From IMG/VR virus record IMGVR_UViG_3300025736_000033, positions 1-53,263 of that record: 53,263 bases of DNA; one strand, 5' to 3'. Below, one piece after another: positions 33,251-40,888 of this stretch; positions within the stretch are counted from its first letter, which is position 1, and the number at the start of each line of letters is the position of its first letter. The notes beneath the pieces were generated by a model that saw nothing but the letters and a program-made list of their open reading frames with translations, did not search any database and had not been told where the DNA came from. This DNA comes from a virus. The translations under genes and the position numbers were made by a program.

Positions 33251-33465
33251 CCTCTGCCGCCTTTCTCTTCTGCTGTCGGGGTGGGGGTTTGTGCCGCTAT
33301 CCACTCACTAGCACACTGCATGGAGCAGAGGTCAAACTCTGACTCACACCCAACACTCGCTATAATCTTGACCCATCCCACCATCCCATAGCCGCCATAC
33401 CGCGATGGCTTGGTTTGGAATTTTTCTCCACAGTTATCACAGACTCTATATGCCACTTCACTCAT
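33244..33465 (-). CDS. Zinc-ribbon protein, 73 aa
   Basis: Starts MSEVAYRVCDNCGEKF at ATG 33465, in an ATGA overlap with the DUF551-type gene. The first CxxC pairs with CSMQC near residue 55. The C-terminus QTPTPTAEEKGGRGW is encoded by a junction repeat also used by the PAPS-reductase-like gene. Confidence 0.5.
   Translation of the reverse strand: MSEVAYRVCDNCGEKFQTKPSRYGGYGMVGWVKIIASVGCESEFDLCSMQCASEWIAAQTPTPTAEEKGGRGW
33248..33287. repeat. 40-nt gene-junction repeat, copy 1
   Basis: 39 of 40 bases match 34014-34053. On the minus strand it codes the C-terminal PTPTAxEKGGRG of one gene, and it carries the ribosome site and ATG of the next. Confidence 0.9.
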
Positions 33466-34016
33466 ACCCTGCCCTCCCCTGCGGTGGCGGTGGGCAAAGG
33501 CATCCAGTGAGTGACCTTGCTTCTTTGCGTGCTTCCAAACTCCAATGCCCACATCTGCGTGGTCATGTTTGACGGGATGGAATATCGCGACACGTTTATG
33601 CCCCCGCGCCCCCATTTCTCGCTGTAATACTTCACCACTTTCAGATTAGCATCTTCTGGCAACCCATCCTCAACGCTGATCCACTCCCCCGCCGCCTGCT
33701 GTGGGGCGCGGGTGGCAAGCTCTTGCTCAAGTTCAGCTATTCTCTGAGCGGGTGTTTTGCCGTATCCACGCCTGACAGTAACCTCAAATGTTTCACCCTC
33801 GCTCCTCATGTCTAACGTGATGAAATTTGGAGCGGAATAATGCGTCAACACCTTGCCAAGCTCGTAAGCCATCTTAGCAAATATAGGATGTTCAGTAATG
33901 ATCTCGCACCCGTTCTTATCCATGTGGACGCTGTGAATAGTCGCATCCTCCTTCAACTCACCCGCCCCCTTGCAGAGATTGTCGCCGCTTACACTCGTTG
34001 TCTTGCTATCACTCAT
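33462..34016 (-). CDS. DUF551-type protein, 184 aa
   Basis: From ATG 34016 in an ATGA overlap. The N-terminal 90 residues are a separate alpha/beta part. A linker ATRAPQQAAGE follows near residue 110. The rest fits the DUF551 pattern: EWISVEDGLPED at its start, a middle strand section, then VTHWMPLP at the end. DUF551 proteins are common in phage accessory regions and have no known function. The same linker and domain recur in the 235-aa gene. Confidence 0.6.
   Translation of the reverse strand: MSDSKTTSVSGDNLCKGAGELKEDATIHSVHMDKNGCEIITEHPIFAKMAYELGKVLTHYSAPNFITLDMRSEGETFEVTVRRGYGKTPAQRIAELEQELATRAPQQAAGEWISVEDGLPEDANLKVVKYYSEKWGRGGINVSRYSIPSNMTTQMWALEFGSTQRSKVTHWMPLPTATAGEGRV
33668..33719. 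repeat. RAPQQAAGE linker repeat, copy 1
   Basis: About 50 bases encoding ATRAPQQAAGEWI-type residues. It matches 35310-35352 and 35471-35504 with few differences. Confidence 0.85.
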
Positions 34017-34768
34017 CCTCTGCCGCCTTTCTCTGCTGCTGTCGGGGTGGGGGCTGTCATTGCTTCGCACATTGCCCCGCATTCGGGCAAAATGATTTTG
34101 CAGTCTCGCCCCGCTTCTGCGTCTAGCTCATCAAGAAACACGCCATTGATACACGAATGGCCTATGTCGCGCTCCATCAGTGATCGTGATTTGAACACAT
34201 CAGGGAAATCAATGCGTATCTTATTCCAATACCCCATGCCGCCCTTGACACATCCCACGCAGTTATTATTGGGGTAGCCCTTGTCATACATTACGGGCCT
34301 CGCTATGCCAGCCTGCTCAAGAATGCCGTGAGCATCGGCCTTTGAAAGCCCTGCCTCTATCAGCGGAAACTCATGCCTTTCTTCTGGCATTGAAGCCTCA
34401 AGGCGTTCTGCCCTTTTGCGTTCCCCGTCATCAAATCCCCAGACATAGCGGAAGGTGTTGAAGAATCGCGTTTGCCCCTCCCACTCTTGGCGCACCCTGC
34501 GCTTGAGCAGCCTAGAGCAAGCTGCGCCATGCGGACTACTCACAAAGGCCATGCCCCGGCACGCATTTTCAACAGACTTATATGGTGACTCCGTAACCTG
34601 AATCACCTTGCCAAACCATTCCTCACATTCCCTGACAAAGCGCATTGTATCGGGGTGTTGATCTTCAATGTGCTGATATATGATCGTGTCTATCTGGCTA
34701 ATCATTAGCTTTGTCGCTACCGCTGACGAAACGCCCGCGCTGAACCACGCTACAGTTTGCTCTTTCAT
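34013..34768 (-). CDS. PAPS reductase-like ATP pyrophosphatase, phage type
   Basis: This 251-aa protein has AWFSAGVSSAVATKL at residues 7-21, matching the PP-loop SGGxxS motif of adenine-nucleotide alpha-hydrolases. QHPDTMRFVRECEEWFG follows. Later NNCVGCVKGGMGYW gives a CxxC like those in PAPS-reductase-like phage enzymes, and CSRLLKRR is typical of the family. These enzymes activate substrates with ATP; in phages they may act in DNA or RNA modification, but the substrate is unknown. Its end is made of the 40-nt repeated cassette. Overlaps both neighbours by ATGA. Confidence 0.65.
   Translation of the reverse strand: MKEQTVAWFSAGVSSAVATKLMISQIDTIIYQHIEDQHPDTMRFVRECEEWFGKVIQVTESPYKSVENACRGMAFVSSPHGAACSRLLKRRVRQEWEGQTRFFNTFRYVWGFDDGERKRAERLEASMPEERHEFPLIEAGLSKADAHGILEQAGIARPVMYDKGYPNNNCVGCVKGGMGYWNKIRIDFPDVFKSRSLMERDIGHSCINGVFLDELDAEAGRDCKIILPECGAMCEAMTAPTPTAAEKGGRG
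34014..34053. repeat. 40-nt gene-junction repeat, copy 2
   Basis: Second copy, spanning the end of the PAPS-reductase-like gene and the start of the DUF551-type gene. See copy at 33248-33287. Confidence 0.9.
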
Positions 34769-34959
34769 CCCCTGCCCTCCCCTGCGGCCTTCTGCGGCAA
34801 CTCTATACAGTGTCCAACAGCATCAGCCCCCGGCGTTGGAAACGTGGCACCAGTACACCATTTCCAGCCCCGAATGACTCTTGTCCAAAAGCCACCATTT
34901 ATGGCATGGGCCTTTGTGCCAAGCGGATAGCAACACCACGGCTTGTCTCTCTCTTTCAT
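34765..34959 (-). CDS. Small Trp/Cys-containing protein, 64 aa
   Basis: Starts MKERDKPWCCYPLGTKAHA and ends LPQKAAGEGRG, the same kind of tail as other genes in this cluster. ATGA overlaps at both ends. Four Cys and four Trp hint at a small folded or metal-binding unit. Not recognised. Confidence 0.5.
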   Translation of the reverse strand: MKERDKPWCCYPLGTKAHAINGGFWTRVIRGWKWCTGATFPTPGADAVGHCIELPQKAAGEGRG

Positions 34960-35663
34960 GACTTATCCTCCCCTGCGGTGCTTACTTCGTTTCCGCAGTC
35001 ATTGCAGACATACGCCATGCCCTCTGTGCCGTCTGATCGATGGCTAATAGTCCTATCGAACCAGTTGCCGCTACTGGCAGCGCATTTGCAGATTTGATCG
35101 TCACCCGCCTCCCCTGCGTTAGCGGTGGGCTTAGGTAGTGGCATCCAGTGGCTGACAGGATCGCCATTGAACTCATACCCTCGTGGGTCTACCGTGTTCC
35201 AGTTCGTTGGGTGTTGTTTGGTGATGTACACCTTACCAACCGCGTCACATACGAGCCACCCAAGCTCTATAGGCTTACGGGCTATCTTGGCTTCAGGTGG
35301 TAACTCACCCTCAACGCTGACCCATTCCCCCGCCGCCTGCTGTGGGGCGCGGCCTACATATCCTGCATACTGATCCATCAGCTCGGATATTGCCAGTGGC
35401 GTCAGCGTCAGCGTGTTCATGTTGCCACCAAGAGCTACCCTAAGATACTCCGCGCCTGACATCTCCAACTCACCCGCCGCCTGCTGTGGGGCGCGGGTGG
35501 CAAGAGCTACGTTAATAATCTCCTGCATCTCGCTTTCGAGCGGCGTGATGCCGTGCTCTTGATACAGCAGATCAAATAGAGGCTGGTATCGCGCAACCTG
35601 TTTCGCTACCGCTGTCTCCGTGCGGAGATTGCCGCCCGATTCGATTTTAGTTTCGTTGGTCAT
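34956..35663 (-). CDS. Modular DUF551-type protein with zinc ribbon, 235 aa
   Basis: Four parts can be seen. A helical N-terminus (1-55) is followed by a first RAPQQAAGE linker and a short helical module. A second RAPQQAAGE linker leads into a DUF551-type domain from EWVSVEGELPPE to SHWMPLPKPTA (about 115-185). The C-terminal zinc-ribbon-like part has CKCAASS and CNDCGNE. Duplicate linkers suggest modules were joined by recombination at repeated DNA. Function unknown. Confidence 0.55.
   Translation of the reverse strand: MTNETKIESGGNLRTETAVAKQVARYQPLFDLLYQEHGITPLESEMQEIINVALATRAPQQAAGELEMSGAEYLRVALGGNMNTLTLTPLAISELMDQYAGYVGRAPQQAAGEWVSVEGELPPEAKIARKPIELGWLVCDAVGKVYITKQHPTNWNTVDPRGYEFNGDPVSHWMPLPKPTANAGEAGDDQICKCAASSGNWFDRTISHRSDGTEGMAYVCNDCGNEVSTAGEDKS
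35310..35352. repeat. RAPQQAAGE linker repeat, copy 2
   Basis: Includes the same acccattcccccgccgcc-type core as copies at 33668-33719 and 35471-35504. Confidence 0.8.
35471..35504. repeat. RAPQQAAGE linker repeat, copy 3
   Basis: About 34 bases, identical in the core to copy 1 through the GGTGGCAAG end. It encodes ALATRAPQQAAGE. Confidence 0.85.
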
Positions 35664-35672
35664 ATCTATCTC

Positions 35673-35906
35673 CTAGTTATTTGCTTCTCTTAATTTACGT
35701 TTAGCCCGTATCTTCTGCAGCCACGGATCCACCCAATTTGGCAGAATAATATCTACAGTGCGTTCCGGAATGTAAGCTACAATTTCTCTCACAAGCCCGG
35801 TCCCGTCGGAGCCTCTTCTGAATCGAGAGACAGGGAAGAAGCCAGGGATTGTCTGTTGAGTCTTGAGCTTCTTGGACTTCTTTACTTTCTTGCGTTTAGT
35901 TTTCAT
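35673..35906 (-). CDS. Basic small protein, 77 aa
   Basis: Starts MKTKRKKVKKSKKLKTQQ and ends RAKRKLREANN, with a short beta-type middle (GLVREIVAYIPERTVDIIL). Probably nucleic-acid-binding by charge. Not recognised. Confidence 0.5.
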   Translation of the reverse strand: MKTKRKKVKKSKKLKTQQTIPGFFPVSRFRRGSDGTGLVREIVAYIPERTVDIILPNWVDPWLQKIRAKRKLREANN

Positions 35907-35940
35907 GTCATCCTCCTAGTCATTTTCCAGCGCAAAAGGG

Positions 35941-35998
35941 AAGCCCCCGGCTGATAAGGCGCACATAGGAACCTTGCCCGTAAAGGCACCGGGGGCTT
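35941..35998. terminator. Hairpin, possible bidirectional terminator
   Basis: AAGCCCCCGG at 35941-35950 pairs with CCGGGGGCTT at 35989-35998 across a 38-nt loop that can itself fold (CCTTGCC..AAGG). It lies between the 81-aa and 77-aa genes, where spacing is unusually wide. The T-tract is weak, so it may instead be a structured RNA element. Confidence 0.5.
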
Positions 35999-36062
35999 GA
36001 GAGTGGGTTTGTATGTCGTGCTTCTATCATGGGAATCAGAATATCATTGTGGATTGGGGTTG

Positions 36063-36308
36063 TCAATCGCTATCTTCACCCGAACCAGCGCACTCCCCAT
36101 CTCCCTCGTAACCAGCCCTACTTCTAACTCGCCAGGGGAACAACGGACAAAGGGGCACACTGCACTCTGAAGGATTCTCCTCCCACCCCATACACTCAGT
36201 ACACATCAACGCCATAGCCAGCGACCTGCCCAGCTTCAGCGTCTTCGTCCCGCCATCCTTCGTCCGGATCGTGTGCTTGATAACGCCTGTCTTCTTTACC
36301 TTTTTCAT
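36063..36308 (-). CDS. Cys-rich small protein, 81 aa
   Basis: The segment MCTECMGWEENPSEC followed by CPLFPWR is a familiar small phage family of unknown role with a probable zinc site. The N-terminus is basic (MKKVKKTG) and the C-terminus is acidic (EGDGECAGSGEDSD). Confidence 0.6.
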   Translation of the reverse strand: MKKVKKTGVIKHTIRTKDGGTKTLKLGRSLAMALMCTECMGWEENPSECSVPLCPLFPWRVRSRAGYEGDGECAGSGEDSD

Positions 36309-36309
36309 C

Positions 36310-36453
36310 CTACTCCCCTCCCTTACTCAGCCAAAGCCGCCACCAAGCCCGGTGCAAGAACCGACGCCAGCCAAATTCGTACTCCCACATCAGCAGTCCA
36401 GCCCAGCGCCAGAACCCCGTGTAGCTGTCTTTTGGGCAATCATTCTTCGTCAT
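36310..36453 (-). CDS. Trp/Arg-rich small protein, 47 aa
   Basis: Begins MTKNDCPKDSYTGFWRWAG with GAGGAAAAC before ATG 36453. It contains about eight Trp, several in WRW and AWWRLWL. The stop abuts the next start. Could be membrane-active. Not recognised. Confidence 0.5.
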   Translation of the reverse strand: MTKNDCPKDSYTGFWRWAGLLMWEYEFGWRRFLHRAWWRLWLSKGGE

Positions 36454-36505
36454 GTTTTCCTCATTTCCCATAAAGTAGCCTGACTACAGCCACTTACACA
36501 TATTC

Positions 36506-36607
36506 CTAATCACAGAGCGAAGTAGTCATGTTAAGACTGTACTTGCCCTTGCCATACGGTGAGCCACTAGCATATTTGCTCAGTGTTTTTGCGTTTTTGG
36601 TCAGCAT
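36506..36607 (-). CDS. Very small protein, 33 aa
   Basis: MLTKNAKTLSKYASGSPYGK start, ATG 36607 inside the end of the 57-aa gene with GGGAGGGCAGG just before it. Overlap and ribosome site support translation. No function can be inferred. Confidence 0.4.
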   Translation of the reverse strand: MLTKNAKTLSKYASGSPYGKGKYSLNMTTSLCD

Positions 36608-36774
36608 CCTGCCCTCCCGTATCTGAATGTGAGATGATTGTAGCACTTCTGGCATAATGGCCGCACGTTAACGGGAATCAGCTTCTCCCCATTTGCAACA
36701 TTCTTGATATACGCATAAGTCTCCATATATGGTGTTTGATCGTCACATCTTACGCATTCTACCTTGTCACTCAT
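36601..36774 (-). CDS. Zinc-binding small protein, 57 aa
   Basis: Starts MSDKVECVRCDDQTPYMETY with an AAGGAGGATATAGGG site. CVRC near the N-terminus pairs with LCQKCYNH near residue 42, giving a zinc-ribbon-like fold. First gene after the noncoding region, so perhaps early in its operon. Confidence 0.6.
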   Translation of the reverse strand: MSDKVECVRCDDQTPYMETYAYIKNVANGEKLIPVNVRPLCQKCYNHLTFRYGRAGC

Positions 36775-37484
36775 CCCTATATCCTCCTTACAGCCTTAAT
36801 ACCATCCTAGAAAGCCCTATCGCGCTCAGCCCCAGCAATGACCTACATCCCACGGGTTAGCCCCGTACAGAACACAACCATTGCTCCTATCGTGTCTGCT
36901 GGGGAAGTGTGTGGCTTTCATCATGTTGTATATATTACAGCCCCGTAGCTGTAGGGTCAATAGCTATCTCAGCTTATTTAAGCCTATCCCGCAGATCTTA
37001 TCCCTATATACAGCAAACCTTATTAAACCTTAACGTTTTGCCTCTTTCCTTATCTTGGCTTACCCCCTATAGCCCGCTATATTTTTGGCCTTGCCGGTTC
37101 TGTGGGGTTGGGTAGCCCAAACAAAGCCCCAGTTGAGGCAAGTATAGAGCCGTATCGTGACCGGCCGCTGGGCTGTGCTGTGGGTGGTTGACCAAGCCAA
37201 GCCCCAGTAAGGTAGCTCTAACCCCCCAAGCCCAGAATGTTAGAGATGCATATATATAGCATGACGGGGGCGGGCAGGGGACGGGGCTCCCCCCTGGCTA
37301 TTGGCTGTGCAGGCTGCGCGTATGCTGCGCGCTCGTGCTTGCTTGGCTGTGCCTACGTCCGATAATACCTAGTATGTCTACTCGCATACACGTTGACTAT
37401 CAACGACTTAGGACATATACGCTGTTATTGAGGGGGGAGAATAGGGTATGAATATAGGCAATGTCTACATGTAGTGGTATCCTG
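36775..37484. other. Noncoding region, candidate origin or control region
   Basis: No supported gene in about 700 bases. It includes repeated GCCCCAG-type motifs near 36825, 37127 and 37202 in the same orientation, a GC-rich block at 37262-37350 with GGGGG/CCCCCC runs and a GCGCGTATGCTGCGCGC partial palindrome, and an AT-rich stretch at 36950-37075. The mix of iteron-like motifs, AT-rich DNA and strong secondary structure would suit a replication origin, a packaging site or a promoter region. None of these is proven. Confidence 0.45.
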
Positions 37485-38270
37485 CTACTTGCCCAGCTTG
37501 CCCAGGGCCGACAGGCTAGCTTGCTCGAGTGCCTGCTGCCCGGCTGTGTCTGGGGCTTTGGTGGGCGCCGGTGCCTCTCTGACTACCTTTGACAGTTGCG
37601 TAACCATGCTTGTTAGGAAGCTGGCGTCCTTCACGGATTCTACTGGTATCTTCCCACTTCTCACACTTTGCAGGAATTGCTTAATGATCATAGTACCATC
37701 CACGGCCGCTCCCTCGGCTAGTCTTGGCAGGATCTGGTCACGCTCCCTTAACAATGCCCGCCAGTATTGAGGATGCTTGGCTCTGACATATGCCACAATG
37801 CTACTATCCTTGTACTTGTGAAGCTTGGATGCTTGTTCATCGCTGCGAAAGAGGCTGTCTATCAGGAGTTGATTGTGCTTATCGCTGAGATTTGGCGGTC
37901 TCAGCTCTATTGCCGTTTGCGTTGCTCGTGCTAGTGGCAGAGGCGTCTCTTTGCATACATGGTCTGCTTTCCCTTTGCTTATGTGGTGATTGCGCTTTAT
38001 AGCAGGTATCACTGTTGCGCTTGTTTCGGTCTTGTTACCCCCTTGTCTAGGTATGGGTTGATCCTGTTTAGGCCCTTGTGTGGCATCCTCGCGGCCTTGT
38101 TTTGGGCTGTTATGCTCTAAATTGGCTATATCGGGCTGTTTAGCTGCTTTGGCCGGTGTCGGGCTGATTGCGTCCTGGGGCTCTGCGGGCTGACCAGGCC
38201 GGGTTTCTGGTGCCGGTATCGGATCACTCTCTCCCTTATAGATTGCTTTGCCTTTCCTAGGGTCTGTCAT
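37485..38270 (-). CDS. Hypothetical protein with disordered N-terminus, 261 aa (possible small terminase)
   Basis: From ATG 38270 with AAAGGTGCCCAGA upstream; the longer frame to 38348 is not favoured. The first 125 residues are Pro/Gln/Lys-rich and likely disordered. Residues about 140-235 are helical (KLHKYKDSSIVAYVRAKHPQ, YWRALLRERDQILPRLAEG). The rest is Ala/Pro/Leu-rich. A DNA-binding helical domain with flexible ends could be a small terminase subunit or a regulator, but no signature confirms either. It is the first gene of the leftward transcription unit beside the divergent promoter region. Confidence 0.5.
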   Translation of the reverse strand: MTDPRKGKAIYKGESDPIPAPETRPGQPAEPQDAISPTPAKAAKQPDIANLEHNSPKQGREDATQGPKQDQPIPRQGGNKTETSATVIPAIKRNHHISKGKADHVCKETPLPLARATQTAIELRPPNLSDKHNQLLIDSLFRSDEQASKLHKYKDSSIVAYVRAKHPQYWRALLRERDQILPRLAEGAAVDGTMIIKQFLQSVRSGKIPVESVKDASFLTSMVTQLSKVVREAPAPTKAPDTAGQQALEQASLSALGKLGK

Positions 38271-38448
38271 TCTGGGCACCTTTCTTTTGCGCTTGTTTTG
38301 ATCTTGGTCACAATTGGCATGATACATGTACCAATATGGCCTAGTCAATACCCCTGATTATTTATGCAAATAATTATTGCATAGCGGTATAGGATAGTGC
38401 AGTATCTAATCAGTGAAGAGGAAAACACATAATGAAAGGCGCAAGACA
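38271..38448. promoter_or_regulatory. Divergent promoter region with dyad
   Basis: The spacer between the leftward 261-aa gene and the rightward small-gene operon. It holds ATGCAA/TTGCAT arms at 38364-38382 around an AT core, and a TTGG..CCAA dyad at about 38317-38337. A 6-residue ORF at 38432-38452 overlaps the first plus gene (ATGA). Clear -10/-35 boxes cannot be fixed by eye. Confidence 0.45.
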
Positions 38449-38577
38449 ATGAAGAGATATAGAGTCCGCGACGCACAAACATTAGGCATATTGACTATCC
38501 ATACGTCGGCTCAAGCGGCCATTGCAGATCAAGGCAATTGGCTCGCGCCCACATTTATTGACGTAGTGAGGAGCTAA
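38449..38577 (+). CDS. Small protein, 42 aa
   Basis: MKRYRVRDAQTLGILTIHTS start. AAAGGCGCAAGACA before the ATG is the same leader type as the clamp-like gene. First gene of the plus-strand operon. Not recognised. Confidence 0.5.
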   Translation: MKRYRVRDAQTLGILTIHTSAQAAIADQGNWLAPTFIDVVRS

Positions 38578-38606
38578 ACCGCAACACAAGAGAAGGAAAA
38601 CAGACA

Positions 38607-38873
38607 ATGAATAAAACATACCACGTTGAACAGCATGATCAAAACTCCTGGACAGTTGACAGTGACGGCCATTGTCACGCAATTGTAATCTGGGATTGCG
38701 GACACAAACACAGGACGGTCGGCGCAGCATATAAATGTCTGCAAAAACTGAACGGTTTTACCCGCTCAATCGGCGCAGAGATAAAGCACACTGATGGAGA
38801 TGATTTAACGGGGGCTGAGGAGCGCGATCTCGATGAATACATCCTGTCGAATGATTGGCACTGGAACCCGTAA
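38607..38873 (+). CDS. Small protein, 88 aa
   Basis: Begins MNKTYHVEQHDQNSWTV with AGAAGGAAAACAGAC before it. The sequence GHCHAIVIWDCGHKHRTV (about 22-39) has Cys/His pairs that could bind zinc, followed by a helical and acidic C-terminal half. Not recognised. Confidence 0.5.
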   Translation: MNKTYHVEQHDQNSWTVDSDGHCHAIVIWDCGHKHRTVGAAYKCLQKLNGFTRSIGAEIKHTDGDDLTGAEERDLDEYILSNDWHWNP

Positions 38874-38895
38874 TTGACGCAACACAAGAAAAGGA

Positions 38896-38920
38896 ATGCA
38901 AGACCATGAGTAAGAGCACA
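38896..38920 (+). repeat. 25-nt start-region repeat, plus copy
   Basis: ATGCAAGACC then ATGAGTAAGAGCACA is identical, on the opposite strand, to 47816-47840. It spans the ribosome-site spacer and first codons of two unrelated genes. Confidence 0.9.
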
Positions 38921-39601
38921 GTAAACGAAGAGACCAAAACCGCAATTCCACTAAAAGTTAAAATGCCGACAGAGGAAACACCGGCGCCAGTGATGTATCC
39001 GGTATATGGGCCAAGAGCTCGGGCGGTTGCGGTTGCTGCGAGTACAGACGAAACACGGTTTATCCTACAGAGTGTATACTTCTCGGAATCGCGTATGGTT
39101 GCAACTAATGGCCGGATCTTGCTATATGCCGATGTTGACACTGTCGAGGGCGGTGAACTGCCCGAAGGTGTAACCGGTGAACCGTTGGAAGATGATACGA
39201 TTATTCCAACAGAGGCGCTTTCGTCAGCCTGGAAAGGTCGGAAGGTCAGCAAGTCAATAGCAATACTGGGCAATCCCATTATCAGCAAGAATGAGATTGT
39301 AAGCACGGATCGCTCGGTTTCCAGCAAAACGGAATACAAGCCGATTGATGGAACATATCCAAACTATAAGCAGGTTATACCGGACATTTCAAAAGAGGAT
39401 ACTGCGCAGTTTACTCTTTCCGGTATCATGCTGGAAGATATCGCGAAAGCTTGCAAGGCGCTAGAGCCTGGCAAGAATTCCGGGGCAATGGTGGATTTTA
39501 CCATTGATAAAACAGTACCATCATTAACGCCACTAAAGATCATAATCAGAAGCAAAGCCGGGGACGTTTACGGCGTTGTAATGCCTTGCCGTAAGTACTA
39601 A
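38906..39601 (+). CDS. DnaN-like sliding clamp (putative)
   Basis: This 231-aa protein has ATNGRILLYAD near residue 68, like the beta-clamp ATDGHRLA segment, and IDGTYPNYKQVIPD near residue 148, like the clamp GRFPDYxRVIP segment. The rest alternates strands and helices, and the protein ends in YGVVMPCRKY. It is shorter than bacterial clamps (about 370 aa), consistent with a two-domain phage version or a divergent clamp. No phage DNA polymerase is visible, so it may bind the host polymerase, a host clamp partner or a regulator. Assigned by motif only. Confidence 0.6.
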   Translation: MSKSTVNEETKTAIPLKVKMPTEETPAPVMYPVYGPRARAVAVAASTDETRFILQSVYFSESRMVATNGRILLYADVDTVEGGELPEGVTGEPLEDDTIIPTEALSSAWKGRKVSKSIAILGNPIISKNEIVSTDRSVSSKTEYKPIDGTYPNYKQVIPDISKEDTAQFTLSGIMLEDIAKACKALEPGKNSGAMVDFTIDKTVPSLTPLKIIIRSKAGDVYGVVMPCRKY

Positions 39602-39718
39602 TGCAGAGTGACGGCGCCTATAGGCTTTTTAGCTTGTGGGCGCCGGTAATGCAGCTTATACCCGGTCACAAGTCCGGGAAGGGATAAACCGAAACACAAA
39701 CAGGAGAGGGATAAGGCA

Positions 39719-39886
39719 ATGAAAGCCTGCAGAGTATATCTTGAGGACGGCACGGACTACATAACGAGCATTAACGGAACTGATAAAGAGATTAGGAAAT
39801 ATTTTATTGGCCGCACGTTCAATTACGGCATTGAGACTGATATCATGATCAAGTGCATCAACGTTGAAATAGTGAAAGGCGAATAA
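39719..39886 (+). CDS. Small protein, 55 aa
   Basis: MKACRVYLEDGTDYITSING start with AGGAGAGGGATAAGGC upstream. It appears as a small alpha/beta protein, RTFNYGIETDIMIKCINVEI. TAATG overlaps the next gene. Not recognised. Confidence 0.55.
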   Translation: MKACRVYLEDGTDYITSINGTDKEIRKYFIGRTFNYGIETDIMIKCINVEIVKGE

Positions 39887-40209
39887 TGAAAACCTATGCA
39901 GATAGACAATTTGCTGAGAGTACACTCCAGGCTGCAGATAACATGGGGGGGATGTGCGAAGCTATGGAATACACCGGGCATAAGACGCTTGGCAATATGG
40001 CACGCAATCCCGAAACGGCCCGAATGGTGAACCGTGCACGGGCTATTTCTTCAAAGGCGCGTTACCAAGAGCTAAACACCGGCGCCAGTAGGATCATGGG
40101 GGGAATCGAGCCCACAGAACCAGAACGGGCATCGATCAAGGCCGTTTGGGATACATTGCCGGGATATACATGCTTTATAGACGCTTTGGCGATAACCGCC
40201 AGGTGGTAA
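39886..40209 (+). CDS. Hypothetical protein, 107 aa
   Basis: Starts MKTYADRQFAESTLQAADNM in a TAATG overlap. Helical with many Ala/Glu/Arg, and Cys at GMCEAMEY and GYTCFIDAL. Not recognised. Confidence 0.5.
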   Translation: MKTYADRQFAESTLQAADNMGGMCEAMEYTGHKTLGNMARNPETARMVNRARAISSKARYQELNTGASRIMGGIEPTEPERASIKAVWDTLPGYTCFIDALAITARW

Positions 40210-40309
40210 CACTCCCCCCCTGCTGCCGTTGTAGCTTTATTTGCTCCGGTAGTAGGGGGGTAATTCTTTTGCGCTGGATAATGACTACATAACAAAGGGG
40301 AAAAGCGAT

Positions 40310-40543
40310 ATGACGCCAACACTAACGGACAACATACAAGAGGCACTGTGGCAAGAACAAGAGGCGCGTAATGCCCTGGCATTGGGTCTGCGGGACGTAA
40401 TAACCAAGCAGGAACTAGTCCAGACTATCCGCTTTATCATGCGGAAACCTGGGGGAAAGCTGCCAACACGAACAAACAGGAGATCACCGGCGGTCAAGGA
40501 TAGGTATCACCAGGACGCTGAACTTGCACGGGCTGGGGTATAA
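40310..40543 (+). CDS. Hypothetical protein, 77 aa
   Basis: MTPTLTDNIQEALWQEQEAR start after AAAGGGGAAAAGCGAT. Helical N-terminus and basic C-terminus (GGKLPTRTNRRSPAVKDR). Overlaps the next tiny ORF by TAATG. Confidence 0.5.
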   Translation: MTPTLTDNIQEALWQEQEARNALALGLRDVITKQELVQTIRFIMRKPGGKLPTRTNRRSPAVKDRYHQDAELARAGV

Positions 40544-40632
40544 TGCCCGGCTACAGCATCACGGCGGCAATGATATTGCTGTTAATTATAAGCATCATAA
40601 TAGAAAAGGGGGCGAAAAATGCAGGTGAATAA
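40543..40632 (+). CDS. 29-aa membrane peptide
   Basis: MPGYSITAAMILLLIISIII forms one hydrophobic helix, then EKGAKNAGE. TAATG coupling to the upstream gene and overlap of 14 bases with the next gene support translation. It could be a micro-holin, toxin-like or membrane-tethered peptide, but function is unknown. Confidence 0.45.
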   Translation: MPGYSITAAMILLLIISIIIEKGAKNAGE

Positions 40633-40777
40633 TAGAACGGTACGGTTCCAGCCCGGTTTGCTGGATCAACTGGAGAAGCTGGCAGCTAAGAAAAACGTGG
40701 GAAATGACGGGCCAACGATCACGATCAACTACCTGGTCAACAAGGCTGTATCTAAACTGCTCGAAAAAGGGCAGTAG
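40619..40777 (+). CDS. Ribbon-helix-helix-like protein, 52 aa
   Basis: VRFQPGLLDQLEKLAAKK and ITINYLVNKAVSKLLEK resemble the strand-helix-helix of Arc/CopG-type DNA-binding proteins. AAAAGGGGGCGAAAA precedes the ATG. As the last gene of the operon it could autoregulate. Pattern based only. Confidence 0.5.
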   Translation: MQVNNRTVRFQPGLLDQLEKLAAKKNVGNDGPTITINYLVNKAVSKLLEKGQ

Positions 40778-40803
40778 GGGAAAAGGCATATCCAGACAAG
40801 GGT

Positions 40804-40842
40804 AAGCCCCCAGTTGGAGCTTCTAGGCTTCACTGGGGGCTT
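40804..40842. terminator. Strong hairpin between convergent operons
   Basis: AAGCCCCCAGT at 40804-40814 pairs perfectly with ACTGGGGGCTT at 40832-40842 across a 17-nt loop. TTT follows on the plus side. It separates the plus-strand small-gene operon from the end of the minus operon at 40889, so it can serve both directions. Confidence 0.7.
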
Positions 40843-40888
40843 TGTTGTGGCTGGTTGGGGAAGCTATTGGGATAATCGCACCGGGGTT

